Source of the DNA: Lutibacter maritimus
GTDB taxonomy: Bacteria > Bacteroidota > Bacteroidia > Flavobacteriales > Flavobacteriaceae
Assembly: GCF_900116115.1 (NCBI RefSeq)
Contig: NZ_FOZP01000002.1
Location: 1-64,000 of the forward strand
DNA length: 64,000 bases
Direction of reading: 5' to 3'
Part shown: one piece after another, positions 19,780 through 28,913 of the stretch
How the letters are laid out: each line of letters starts with the position of its first letter
Numbering within the stretch: position 1 is the stretch's first letter
Position numbers and translations under genes: made by a program
The notes under the pieces: generated by a model
The model's database searches: none
Told to the model about the DNA's origin: nothing
Seen by the model: the letters and a program-made list of their open reading frames with translations, nothing else

Positions 19780-22700
19780 TTAATCTTTACTGGCGTAACT
19801 ACTTAAAATTGCAAACAATTTTTTTCGATCAATTGGTTTTGATAAATATTCATCAAATCCGTTTTTTAAAGCTGTTTCTTTATCTGATTCCATTGCAAAA
19901 GCTGAAAGTGCAATAATTGGGATATTTGGTTTGATTTTTTTTATTTCATTCATAGCTTCAATTCCGTTCATGATTGGCATTTTAATATCCATTAAAATTA
20001 AATCTATGTCTGGATTACTTTTTGCTAACTCAACAGCTTCTAATCCGTTAAAAGCCTCAATAATATTTATTTTAGAATTAGAAAAAAGTTCATTCATATA
20101 TAACATGTTATATTCTTCATCTTCTGCTATTAGAATTGTAAGCTCCATATTTTCAATTGGTATTTGTGAAATTTTTTGTTCTACTACTGTTGTTATTGGT
20201 TTTTCTTTTGATTTTAAATATGGTATTGTAAAATAGATTGTTGTTCCTTTTTCATTTGAATCTATCCAAATTTCTCCATTAAATAATTCTACAAACTTTT
20301 TAGAGATTGCTAAACCTAATCCTGTTCCTTTACTTTGCTTACTTAAATTTAAGTTTGCCTGCATAAATCTGTCAAAAATTACAGCATGCAACTCATTATC
20401 AATACCAATTCCGGTATCTTTAACAAAAAACAATAATGTATTGGCATCTTTTAATTCATAGCCAAATTCAACGCCTCCTTTTTCTGTAAATTTAAAAGAA
20501 TTTGACAATAAATTTGTTAAAACTTGATTCAATTTAGGACCGTCAATTTCGATAAAACTTTTTGCGCTATCTAACCCTTTTTTAACATTTAAATATAACT
20601 TATTATCTTTGGCTACTTGATTGTAAAACTCGTGTAAATCATCAATTAAATGATTAATATTAGTGCTTTGATAATTTAATTTTACTACGCCAGCTTCAAT
20701 TTTAGAAATATCTAAAATATCATTTACAATTGTTAATAACTGCTTACTACTATTTACAACAATATTGGCATATCTTTTTCTATCAGCATAGGATAATTCT
20801 GGGTCTAAAAATAATTCTGAAAAACCAATAATACCATTCATTGGAGTTCTAATTTCATGACTCATATTTGCTAAAAAGGATGATTTTAACTTATCTGACT
20901 CTTGTGCTTTTGTTAATGCCTTTTTAAGTTCATCATCGCTATTTTTACGCTGAATTGTAATACTTATTTGATCGGAAACAAATTCTAACAATTGTAAATC
21001 ACTTTGTTGATAAGCATTTTTATTTGTATAACTTTGAACTGCAATGGCTCCTATTGTTTTGTCTTGAATTTTTAGAGGAACACCCACCCAAATTTTAGAT
21101 TCTATACCCACTAAATCTACAATACCTTTTTCAATTAAATTTTTATGTTCATTGTCTGTAACCATTAAAGATTTGCCTGTTTTTATTACATAACCTGTTA
21201 AGCTATTTTTGGCAGGAAACTCTCTTAAATCTTCTTTTTCATCAACCATTACAGGCATTTTAATCATATCTGTAATTTCATCGTACAAACCAATATAAAA
21301 ATTATTAGTATCAATAATTTTATGAAGCTCTTCTTTTATATATAGGCTAAATTCATTGAAATCTTCTATTGCAGAGGCTGCTTTAGAAATATTGTATAAA
21401 ACATTTTCAAGTTGTTCTTTTTTAACTCTGTCAGATATATCAACTACAACTGCATGAATACTGGTTTTATTATCAATATCTTCAATTTTTGTTAGGGTAA
21501 CTTCGGTTGGAAATATTTGTCCATTTTTTCTTTGATGGCTCCATCTAAATCTGTTAAAACCATTTTCAATCGCAATTCTAATTACTTCTTCAGCTTTTTC
21601 TATAGAGCAACTTCCATCTGGTTGAAATTTTGGTGATATATCAGATGGCTTTAATTTAAATAAAGATTCTTTACTTGAAAAACCAAACATTTTTAATGTA
21701 GACTCATTACAATCTGTAAACAATCCGTTTTTAAGAACCATTACAGAATCTGTTGATTTTTCAAAAATATCTCTATATTTTCTTTCCGATTTTTCAAGTA
21801 ATTGTTTTGCTTTGGTTCTTTCGGTAACATCATCTACCAAACAGGCTGCTCCAATAATTTTGTTATTAGAATCTTTTAAAGTAACACTATACCAATCGCA
21901 AATTATTATTTTACCATTTTTTGTTATATTTTCATTTGTATGCCTAAAGCTTTCATTTTGAGCAAACGAAGTTTCTGTTAAAATTTTCATTTCTTCTATC
22001 AAATGAGGTGGCGTTAACAAATCTCTGTTAGGTTTTCCTTTTACCTCTTCTTCAGAATAACCAAAAATTCGTTCGGCAGCATTATTCCATTCTAATATAT
22101 TATAGTCTAAATCCCATATAATTGATGCCAACGGCGTGTTATTAAACTGGTGTTTTAATCGTTGGTTACTTTCAAAAAGTAGTGCTTCTGTTTTTTTCCG
22201 TTCAGTAATATCTTCAGCTAATGATGCAATTCCTGTTACATTTCCTAATGAATCTTTTAGGGTTACATTGTACCAATCACAAATTATTATTTTACCGCTT
22301 TTAGTTTTATTTTTATTGGTACTTCTATGTCCGCCTTTTTCGTGTATTAAATTTTGCCAAATAATTTTCACCTCTTGTATTACTTCTTCAGGAAGTAATA
22401 AATCGTTTACGTGTTTTCCAATGGCTTCATTTGCTGAATATCCAAATATTCTTTCGGCTGATGAGTTCCATTCTAAAACGTTAAAGTTATAATCCCAAAT
22501 TATGGAGGCTAATGGAGTGTTATTAAATTGTTCTTTTAATTGTTGATTGCTTTTAAAAAATAAGTCTTCTGTTTGTTTTTGTTCGGTAAAATCTTCAACA
22601 ATTCCTTGAACATGCGTAATTTCGTTTTCAGAATTTCTGATAACATCTATATTGGTTTTTACCCATTTCATTTTTTTGTCTTTTGTTAAAACTCTAAATG

Positions 22701-23487
22701 GCTTGGGTTTTATTGTGGTAACATTGTTATTTTTAATTAGCTGAAAAACTCGGTCTCGTATAGTACTTAAATCATCTGGATGTACAATTTCATGAATTTT
22801 TACTTCACCATTTAAAAATTGTTTATAAGTATATCCAAAAAGATGTTGCGTGTTTTCTGAAGCAAAAATTACAGGAAAATCTCTTTCATTTTTACAAAGA
22901 ATTGCAACAGATGAGCTTTTATTAATAATATTAAATGCTTCCTTAATTCTATTTTCAATTTGTTTTTTTTCAGTAATATTTTCTATAGATATAACTACGT
23001 TTTCTAAAGTGTGTTTACTTTCGTCAACAACTTTAAATTTTATTAAAATATCGAATTCTTCACCAAGAATTGTTTTATTTACAGATTCTATTTCTGTTTC
23101 TTTTTCTCCTGATAAAATTTCTAAAAGTAATTTTACAAAACCTTCATCAGATTTTTCGTTAAAAACTACATCTAAGTTATTTAACAAATCGCTTTTATCT
23201 TTTGCTTTATACAATTTAACTGCTGTAGCATTAACATCTTTTATGGTAACTAATGATACTAATTCGGCTATATATTGCGGATATTGAATTAATAAAGTAT
23301 CTGAATTAGTGTTGTGCTGTTTTAGCTTTTTTTCAAAAAAAAGTTTGGCTTTTGAAAAATCTTCTATCCAAAGTGCTATAGGTGCATATTCAAAAAAATT
23401 GAAATAGTTCAAGTTATCAATATTTTTATTTTGATATTTATCGGTTGCTTTTTCATTAGAACCATTAAAAATAATTCCTTCTTCCAT
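19780..23487 (-). CDS. Multi-PAS/GAF hybrid sensor histidine kinase
   Basis: This 1235-residue cytoplasmic hybrid kinase has no membrane segment. I read five PAS/PAC modules (about 15-170, 180-305, 313-440, 441-568, 575-690), then a GAF domain (about 695-845). A HisKA dimerisation domain carries phospho-acceptor His877 in MSHEIRTPMNG. The HATPase_c domain follows (about 980-1095; DTGIGID, GTGLGLAISKK), then a receiver domain (about 1115-1232; phospho-acceptor Asp1167 in LMDIKMP). PAS modules three and four are close internal duplicates, both with FNNTPLASIIWD and SGK/NGKIIICDWY. The protein could relay phosphate to an unlinked regulator. It lies between a second kinase gene and the sigma gene on the same strand. 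Confidence 0.94.
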   Translation of the reverse strand: MEEGIIFNGSNEKATDKYQNKNIDNLNYFNFFEYAPIALWIEDFSKAKLFFEKKLKQHNTNSDTLLIQYPQYIAELVSLVTIKDVNATAVKLYKAKDKSDLLNNLDVVFNEKSDEGFVKLLLEILSGEKETEIESVNKTILGEEFDILIKFKVVDESKHTLENVVISIENITEKKQIENRIKEAFNIINKSSSVAILCKNERDFPVIFASENTQHLFGYTYKQFLNGEVKIHEIVHPDDLSTIRDRVFQLIKNNNVTTIKPKPFRVLTKDKKMKWVKTNIDVIRNSENEITHVQGIVEDFTEQKQTEDLFFKSNQQLKEQFNNTPLASIIWDYNFNVLEWNSSAERIFGYSANEAIGKHVNDLLLPEEVIQEVKIIWQNLIHEKGGHRSTNKNKTKSGKIIICDWYNVTLKDSLGNVTGIASLAEDITERKKTEALLFESNQRLKHQFNNTPLASIIWDLDYNILEWNNAAERIFGYSEEEVKGKPNRDLLTPPHLIEEMKILTETSFAQNESFRHTNENITKNGKIIICDWYSVTLKDSNNKIIGAACLVDDVTERTKAKQLLEKSERKYRDIFEKSTDSVMVLKNGLFTDCNESTLKMFGFSSKESLFKLKPSDISPKFQPDGSCSIEKAEEVIRIAIENGFNRFRWSHQRKNGQIFPTEVTLTKIEDIDNKTSIHAVVVDISDRVKKEQLENVLYNISKAASAIEDFNEFSLYIKEELHKIIDTNNFYIGLYDEITDMIKMPVMVDEKEDLREFPAKNSLTGYVIKTGKSLMVTDNEHKNLIEKGIVDLVGIESKIWVGVPLKIQDKTIGAIAVQSYTNKNAYQQSDLQLLEFVSDQISITIQRKNSDDELKKALTKAQESDKLKSSFLANMSHEIRTPMNGIIGFSELFLDPELSYADRKRYANIVVNSSKQLLTIVNDILDISKIEAGVVKLNYQSTNINHLIDDLHEFYNQVAKDNKLYLNVKKGLDSAKSFIEIDGPKLNQVLTNLLSNSFKFTEKGGVEFGYELKDANTLLFFVKDTGIGIDNELHAVIFDRFMQANLNLSKQSKGTGLGLAISKKFVELFNGEIWIDSNEKGTTIYFTIPYLKSKEKPITTVVEQKISQIPIENMELTILIAEDEEYNMLYMNELFSNSKINIIEAFNGLEAVELAKSNPDIDLILMDIKMPIMNGIEAMNEIKKIKPNIPIIALSAFAMESDKETALKNGFDEYLSKPIDRKKLFAILSSYASKD

Positions 23488-23599
23488 TTTAACAACTTAA
23501 GGGGTTTAATTTCATAAATATAAGAAATATTTATATGTTATTAAGAATTGAGAAACAACTAACTTCTATCCTAACTACTTTTAATAAATAATTTTGAAA

Positions 23600-24397
23600 C
23601 TATATTTCTTTAGGAATTATAATTGTAAATATAGAACCTTTCTCTAATTCACTTTCAACAATTATTTTTCCCTGATGCTTTTTAACAATTTTATTAGCAA
23701 TTGGTAATCCTAAACCAATACATTTTACTTTATCATTAGAGTAAGTATTTACAACATAAAATTCATTAAAGATTGCTGGAATATCTTTTTCAGAAATTCC
23801 CAAACCATTATCAATTACATTAATTTTTACTGATGTATCATCTTCAGTTAAATGAATGTTTACTATCGATTTCTCTTCAGAAAATCTAATTGCGTTATTA
23901 ATAATATTTAATAAAGCTATTGATAATTCATCTTTATCAAAATTTAAAAAAATATCGTTTTCAGGAAGGTTACTTATAATTTTAATTCCTTTTTCATTTG
24001 CTAAAGTTTGTGTTTTCTCAATTACGTCTTTTAAAACTTTAGTGAAATTTTGGGTTTGAAAAATGAATTTCATATCAGGTAGCTGATATCTTGAAAAATC
24101 AGCTAAACGGTTTAATAAATTAAGTGAAAATTCTGTTGAATTTTTTATAATCTCAATATGGCTTTTTAACCTATCAGGGTTGTAATTTGGCAAGCCTTCT
24201 AAAATCATTTCTGAAAATGAAAATGATACTCCAATTGGGTTTTTTAAATTATGAATTAACTTTTTAAAAATTAAATTATTTAAATCGATAACTTCATTTA
24301 ATTCATTGTTTTTACGCTTTAAATTTAAACTCAATTCAATAATTTTATCTTCTAAATCATTATAATAATTTTGCCGACTTTTATCCTCTTTTTTCAA
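23600..24397 (-). CDS. Soluble sensor histidine kinase
   Basis: The 265-residue kinase has a short coiled-coil N terminus (about residues 1-45), then a HisKA-type domain with the phospho-acceptor in LIHNLKNPIG. A HATPase_c domain follows with DNGLGISEKD (G1) and GLGLPIANKIVKK (G2). There are no membrane helices and no recognisable sensor domain, so input probably comes from a partner through the N-terminal coiled coil. The start is TTG at 24397; an in-frame stop lies four codons upstream and no earlier Met exists. It is 112 bases upstream of the hybrid kinase on the same strand, and no response regulator gene accompanies it. Confidence 0.88.
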   Translation of the reverse strand: MKKEDKSRQNYYNDLEDKIIELSLNLKRKNNELNEVIDLNNLIFKKLIHNLKNPIGVSFSFSEMILEGLPNYNPDRLKSHIEIIKNSTEFSLNLLNRLADFSRYQLPDMKFIFQTQNFTKVLKDVIEKTQTLANEKGIKIISNLPENDIFLNFDKDELSIALLNIINNAIRFSEEKSIVNIHLTEDDTSVKINVIDNGLGISEKDIPAIFNEFYVVNTYSNDKVKCIGLGLPIANKIVKKHQGKIIVESELEKGSIFTIIIPKEI

Positions 24398-24562
24398 AAT
24401 AACATATTATTTTAATGTAAATTTAAATGTATTAAAACTATTATTCAAATTTTTATAAAAATATTACAAAACTAGGTACTTATACTCGCTATACTTTCAA
24501 CATTCTTTTTATAGCAATGATTTTTCATTACTTTTACCATTCCTTATTATAATTTAAATAAA

Positions 24563-25381
24563 ATGTCAACTGCAAAAAAAGACTATAAAAGAATTACTAC
24601 CAAAAGTTTGGTAGAAATGAAAAAAAATGGTGAAAAAATTGCTATGCTAACAGCGTATGATTACACCATGGCTAAAATTTTAGATAATGCTGGTGTAGAT
24701 GTTCTTTTAGTTGGTGATTCTGCCTCAAATGTAATGGCAGGTCATGAAACTACTTTACCAATAACATTAGACCAAATGATATACCACGCAAGCTCTGTTA
24801 TTAGAGCTATTGAGCGCTGTTTAGTTGTGGTTGATTTACCTTTTGGAAGTTATCAAGGAAATTCACGTAGCGCACTCGATTCTGCCATTAGAATTATGAA
24901 AGAATCTGGTGGTCACGCGGTAAAATTAGAAGGTGGAGGAGAAATTAGAGAATCAATTTCTAGAATTTTAACTGCAGGAATACCTGTAATGGGACATTTA
25001 GGTTTAACACCGCAATCTATTTACAAATTTGGTTCATATACCGTTAGAGCAAAAGAAGAAGAAGAAGCCGACAAACTAAAAGAAGATGCTTTACTTTTAG
25101 AAGAATTAGGTTGTTTTGCATTGGTTTTAGAAAAAGTTCCGGCAAAATTAGCCAAAGAAGTTGCCGATAGCATTTCAATTCCTGTAATTGGAATTGGCGC
25201 AGGAAATGGTGTTGATGGTCAAGTTTTAGTAACACACGATATGTTAGGAATGACACACGAGTTTCATCCACGATTTTTACGTCGCTATTTAGATTTATAC
25301 TCTGAAATGACCACTGCTTTTGAAAATTATGTAACCGATGTAAAAAGCAAAGATTTTCCAAACGATAACGAACAATACTAA
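24563..25381 (+). CDS. panB: 3-methyl-2-oxobutanoate hydroxymethyltransferase
   Basis: PanB transfers a hydroxymethyl group from methylene-tetrahydrofolate to alpha-ketoisovalerate, giving ketopantoate, the first committed step of pantothenate and CoA synthesis. At 272 residues it has the usual TIM-barrel length. Signature stretches are [41 protein letters not shown] and [12 protein letters not shown]. The next gene starts immediately after the TAA, with no intervening base, so the two are almost certainly co-translated. panC and panD are not in the window. Confidence 0.97.
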   Translation: MSTAKKDYKRITTKSLVEMKKNGEKIAMLTAYDYTMAKILDNAGVDVLLVGDSASNVMAGHETTLPITLDQMIYHASSVIRAIERCLVVVDLPFGSYQGNSRSALDSAIRIMKESGGHAVKLEGGGEIRESISRILTAGIPVMGHLGLTPQSIYKFGSYTVRAKEEEEADKLKEDALLLEELGCFALVLEKVPAKLAKEVADSISIPVIGIGAGNGVDGQVLVTHDMLGMTHEFHPRFLRRYLDLYSEMTTAFENYVTDVKSKDFPNDNEQY

Positions 25382-26731
25382 ATGAAAGTACTTTTTATAG
25401 ATACCAATCACCCAATTTTAATAACTGGTTTAGAAAAATTAGGTTGTACTTGCGATGAAGATTATACTGCTTCAAAAGAACAAATTGAAGAAAAAATAAG
25501 CAATTACAACGGTATTGTAATACGAAGTAGATTTGATATAGATCAACAGTTTATAAACAAAGCAACCAACCTAAAATTTATTGCACGTGTTGGTGCCGGA
25601 TTAGAATCTATTGATGTTGATTATGCCACAAAAAAAGGAATTCATTTAATTTCATCACCTGAAGGAAACAAAAATGCTGTTGGAGAACATGCATTGGGAA
25701 TGATTTTATCTTTATTTAACAATATTAAAAAAGCTGATATAGAAATACGTCAAGGAAAATGGCTGCGCGAAGCAAATAGAGGTATTGAGTTAGAAGGAAA
25801 AACCGTTGGAATTATTGGCTATGGAAACATGGGAAAAGCCTTTGCTAAAAAATTAAAAGGTTTTGATGTTGAAGTAATTTGTTACGATATAAAAAACGAT
25901 GTTGGCGATGAAAATTGCAAACAAGTTACCCTTGAAGAGCTCCAAGAAAAAACTGATGTTTTAAGTTTGCACACACCATTTAATAAGCTTTCAAACAAAA
26001 TGGTAAATAGTGAATTTATTTCAAATTTTAAAAAACCATTTTACCTAATAAATACAGCAAGAGGTTCTGCTGTTGTAACAAATGATCTTGTTAAAGCACT
26101 CATAAGTAAAAAAATATTAGGCGCTTGTTTAGACGTGTTGGAATATGAAAAATTATCATTTGAAAATTTATTTGAAAACGACAATTTACCAGAAGCATTC
26201 AATTATTTAATACATGCTGATAATGTATTATTATCACCACATATTGCTGGTTGGACTGTTGAATCTAAAGTGAAATTAGCGCAAGTAATTGTTGATAAAG
26301 TACAAAATATCTTTTTTGATGAACCTAAAATTGAAGAAAAAACAACATCAAAAAGAGTCACCGGAATTGGCGGATTGTTTTTTAAAACCGAAGATCCTGT
26401 AAAATTAAAAGCATGGTACAAAACACATTTAGGTTTTAATACCGATGATTATGGATGTACTTTTTGGTGGAAAGAGAATAATAATAAAGCTGCAAGCACT
26501 CAATGGAGTCCTTTTAAAAATGATACTACTTATTTTTCTCCTTCAAAAAAAGACTTTATGTTTAATTATAGAGTTGAAAATTTAGTAGATTTATTAGCTA
26601 AATTAAAAAATGAAGGTGTAACCATTGTTGGTGAAATGGAAATATATGAATATGGAAAATTTGGTTGGATTTTAGACCCTGAGGGCAATAAAATTGAACT
26701 TTGGGAACCAATAGATAGTGCTTTTTTGTAA
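25382..26731 (+). CDS. D-2-hydroxyacid dehydrogenase fused to a VOC (glyoxalase-like) domain
   Basis: This 449-residue protein joins two families. Residues 1 to about 315 are a D-isomer-specific 2-hydroxyacid dehydrogenase. It has the NAD-binding VGIIGYGNMG, catalytic Arg227 in NTARGSA and His287 in LSPHIAGWT, with an acidic candidate (YEKLSFE) between. From about 324 (KRVTGIGGLFF) to 445 it is a vicinal-oxygen-chelate domain ending in PEGNKIELWEP, normally a separate protein of about 125 residues. The open frame is continuous with no sign of frameshift. It starts directly at the panB stop. A role as a ketopantoate reductase substitute is a hypothesis; it may instead be a general 2-ketoacid reductase. 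Confidence 0.85.
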   Translation: MKVLFIDTNHPILITGLEKLGCTCDEDYTASKEQIEEKISNYNGIVIRSRFDIDQQFINKATNLKFIARVGAGLESIDVDYATKKGIHLISSPEGNKNAVGEHALGMILSLFNNIKKADIEIRQGKWLREANRGIELEGKTVGIIGYGNMGKAFAKKLKGFDVEVICYDIKNDVGDENCKQVTLEELQEKTDVLSLHTPFNKLSNKMVNSEFISNFKKPFYLINTARGSAVVTNDLVKALISKKILGACLDVLEYEKLSFENLFENDNLPEAFNYLIHADNVLLSPHIAGWTVESKVKLAQVIVDKVQNIFFDEPKIEEKTTSKRVTGIGGLFFKTEDPVKLKAWYKTHLGFNTDDYGCTFWWKENNNKAASTQWSPFKNDTTYFSPSKKDFMFNYRVENLVDLLAKLKNEGVTIVGEMEIYEYGKFGWILDPEGNKIELWEPIDSAFL

Positions 26732-26759
26732 AAAATTAATTAACTAAAACAATAAAAAA

Positions 26760-27035
26760 ATGGATGTAATTGATGAAAAAGGAAATGTCGTTCCTAAAAG
26801 TAGTGAAGAAAGTAAAAGAGTATTAGCGGGCGTTTTAGCTATTTTACTTGGATCGTTAGGGGTTCACAAATTTGTATTAGGATATACAAAAGAAGGTATT
26901 ATTCAACTCATAATATCTGTTGTATCTTGTGGAATATTAGGAATAATTCCTTTTATTGAAGGCATAATTTACCTAACAAAATCTGATGAAGAGTTTGTTT
27001 ATACATATCAAATCAATAAAAAAGGCTGGTTTTAA
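26760..27035 (+). CDS. TM2 domain membrane protein
   Basis: The 91-residue protein has a charged N-terminal tail and two membrane helices of the TM2 family. Diagnostic features are the LLGSLGVHKFVLGYTKEGIIQL turn region with Gly/His/Phe and the second helix with GIIPFIEGIIYL. Family members are small inner-membrane proteins of unknown function. The stop codon overlaps by four bases that of the acyltransferase gene on the opposite strand. Confidence 0.88.
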   Translation: MDVIDEKGNVVPKSSEESKRVLAGVLAILLGSLGVHKFVLGYTKEGIIQLIISVVSCGILGIIPFIEGIIYLTKSDEEFVYTYQINKKGWF

Positions 27036-28876
27036 TCTTTTTTTGAAGCTGAAGTTTCATTAGAGGTTTCAGCTTCATTATTTTCATTTTCCATACGGTT
27101 TTCTAACTCTGCCTGAAATTCTTCCATTACAGGTTTTACCGTACTTTCTGGTATTTCTGAAATTCTAATATACATTAAGCCATCAACAGAATTATTAAAT
27201 AGCGGATCTACATTAAATGCAACCAATCTTGCATTTTGTTTCACATATTTTTTAATTAAAACAGGAATTCTTAAAGCTCCTGGTTCAATTTCATCAATAA
27301 CTTTATCAAATTTGTTCATATCAGCTTGTGTAGCATCAAAAACAAAATCTTTATCGGCATCTTTTAATTTTACTTTATATTCTTTTTTAGGATGAATATA
27401 TTGTGCAATGTAAGGATCGTAATAATGAGATTTCATAAACTCAATCATTAACGATTTTGAAAAATTAGAAAACTGATTGCTTATACTTACTCCGCCAATT
27501 AAATATTTATATTCTGGATAACGTAACGTAACGTGTACAATACCTTTCCAAAGTAAAAATAACGGCATTGGCTTTTGTTGATATTCTTTAATAATAAATG
27601 CCCGCCCCATTTCAATAGAATTCTCCATCATAGAATACAATTCTGGCTCAAATTTAAACAAAGTTTGCACATAAAAACCGTGAATTCCATATTTTGCATA
27701 AATATCTTTTCCCAATCCCATTCTATAAGCTCCAGCCAATGCTTTTGCTTCATCATCCCATAAAAATAAATGATGGTAATAACTATCAAAACTATCTAAA
27801 TCTATGGCTTCATTGGTTCCTTCACCTACTTCTCTGAAAGTAATTTCTCGTAAACGTCCAATTTCAAAAATTAAATTTGGTATTTCTTTACGTTGCGCAA
27901 AAAACACTTCGTAGTTTTTACTTTTAAGCAATCTTCCGCCATTTTCTCTTAAAGCATCAACTTCTGCAATCATTTTATCAATATTTCTCTGATCAACAAT
28001 TTGTTTGGGAGCTTTTGGTAATTTAAGTGCTGCTGTTGTTAATGGCTTTGGTTCTTTTTGATAAGGATTTGCCAGCATATAAGTTTTTCTACGAATAAAA
28101 TCGCAAAATTCTTGTGTGCTTTTATATTCTTCTTGATCAGTAACTGAAATAGGTTTTCCAATTCTAACTTTAATTACTCGGCCTTTTTGAGATAATAATT
28201 CAGAAGGTAATTTAGCGGTGCGCAATGTTGGATTTAATTTTGATAATAAATAAAATAACCTGCTGTTTTTAGCATGAAAATATATTGGAATTACGGGTAC
28301 ATTTGCTTTTTGAATTAGCTTAATTGCACCTTCCTCCCAAGGTCTGTCAACAATTAATTTTCCATCTTTGTAGGTTGAAACTTCTCCTGCAGGAAAAACA
28401 CCTAACGGATTTCCTTCTTTTATATGTGCTAAAGCATTTTTTAAACCAGAAAGGCTTGATTGCGCATCCTTTCTATCTTCAAAAGGATTTACTGGCATAA
28501 TAAAAGGCTTCATAGGTTCAATTCTATGCAATAAAAAATTGGCAATAATTTTATAGTCAGGACGTTTTTCTATTAATAATTTAAGTAACAGAATTCCATC
28601 AATACCACCCAGTGGGTGATTTGAAACTGTAATAAAAGCACCATCTTTTGGGATTCTTTTTAAATCTTCTTCTGGAATTTCAAATTTAATTTCTAAATCA
28701 TCTAAAAGTGCTGTAAAAAATTCTAAATCTTTTAAATGTTTATGCTTATTATAAATTCTATTTATTGCTGAAATTCTAAGCACTTTCATAAGTACCCAGC
28801 CAAAAAATGTTCCTATAAATCCGTATTTATCAAGGCTTACAACCTTTGCAACTTCTTTAGCTGTTACTAAACTCAT
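27032..28876 (-). CDS. Bifunctional acyltransferase, PlsC-like plus GNAT hemolysin-like (OlsF-type)
   Basis: The 614-residue protein has an N-terminal lysophospholipid acyltransferase domain (about 60-265) with the HxxxxD motif in SNHPLGGID and FPAGEVS. A C-terminal GNAT-type acyl-ACP N-acyltransferase domain (about 315-520) carries EIGRLREITFREVG. These correspond to OlsA-like and OlsB-like steps of amino-acid-containing lipid synthesis, fused as in the OlsF enzymes of Serratia and Flavobacterium. It probably makes ornithine- or glycine-type aminolipids in the membrane; which amino acid cannot be read. The C-terminal tail is acidic and low complexity. A -7 box lies 22 bases upstream. Confidence 0.85.
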   Translation of the reverse strand: MSLVTAKEVAKVVSLDKYGFIGTFFGWVLMKVLRISAINRIYNKHKHLKDLEFFTALLDDLEIKFEIPEEDLKRIPKDGAFITVSNHPLGGIDGILLLKLLIEKRPDYKIIANFLLHRIEPMKPFIMPVNPFEDRKDAQSSLSGLKNALAHIKEGNPLGVFPAGEVSTYKDGKLIVDRPWEEGAIKLIQKANVPVIPIYFHAKNSRLFYLLSKLNPTLRTAKLPSELLSQKGRVIKVRIGKPISVTDQEEYKSTQEFCDFIRRKTYMLANPYQKEPKPLTTAALKLPKAPKQIVDQRNIDKMIAEVDALRENGGRLLKSKNYEVFFAQRKEIPNLIFEIGRLREITFREVGEGTNEAIDLDSFDSYYHHLFLWDDEAKALAGAYRMGLGKDIYAKYGIHGFYVQTLFKFEPELYSMMENSIEMGRAFIIKEYQQKPMPLFLLWKGIVHVTLRYPEYKYLIGGVSISNQFSNFSKSLMIEFMKSHYYDPYIAQYIHPKKEYKVKLKDADKDFVFDATQADMNKFDKVIDEIEPGALRIPVLIKKYVKQNARLVAFNVDPLFNNSVDGLMYIRISEIPESTVKPVMEEFQAELENRMENENNEAETSNETSASKKD

Positions 28877-28898
28877 TTATATAAAATTAACGTAGCTA

Positions 28899-28906
28899 CA
28901 AAAATA
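28899..28906 (-). promoter_or_regulatory. -7 promoter element of the OlsF-type gene
   Basis: On the minus strand this reads TATTTTTG, an exact TAnnTTTG. A TTG (28927-28925) lies 18 bases upstream, inside the 3' end of the aspartate kinase gene. Confidence 0.5.
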
Positions 28907-28913
28907 CACAAAT

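Noticed and set aside
24472-24540. 22-codon minus-strand frame in the panB upstream region
   Set aside because: Too short, no conserved pattern, and it lies across the likely panB promoter region.
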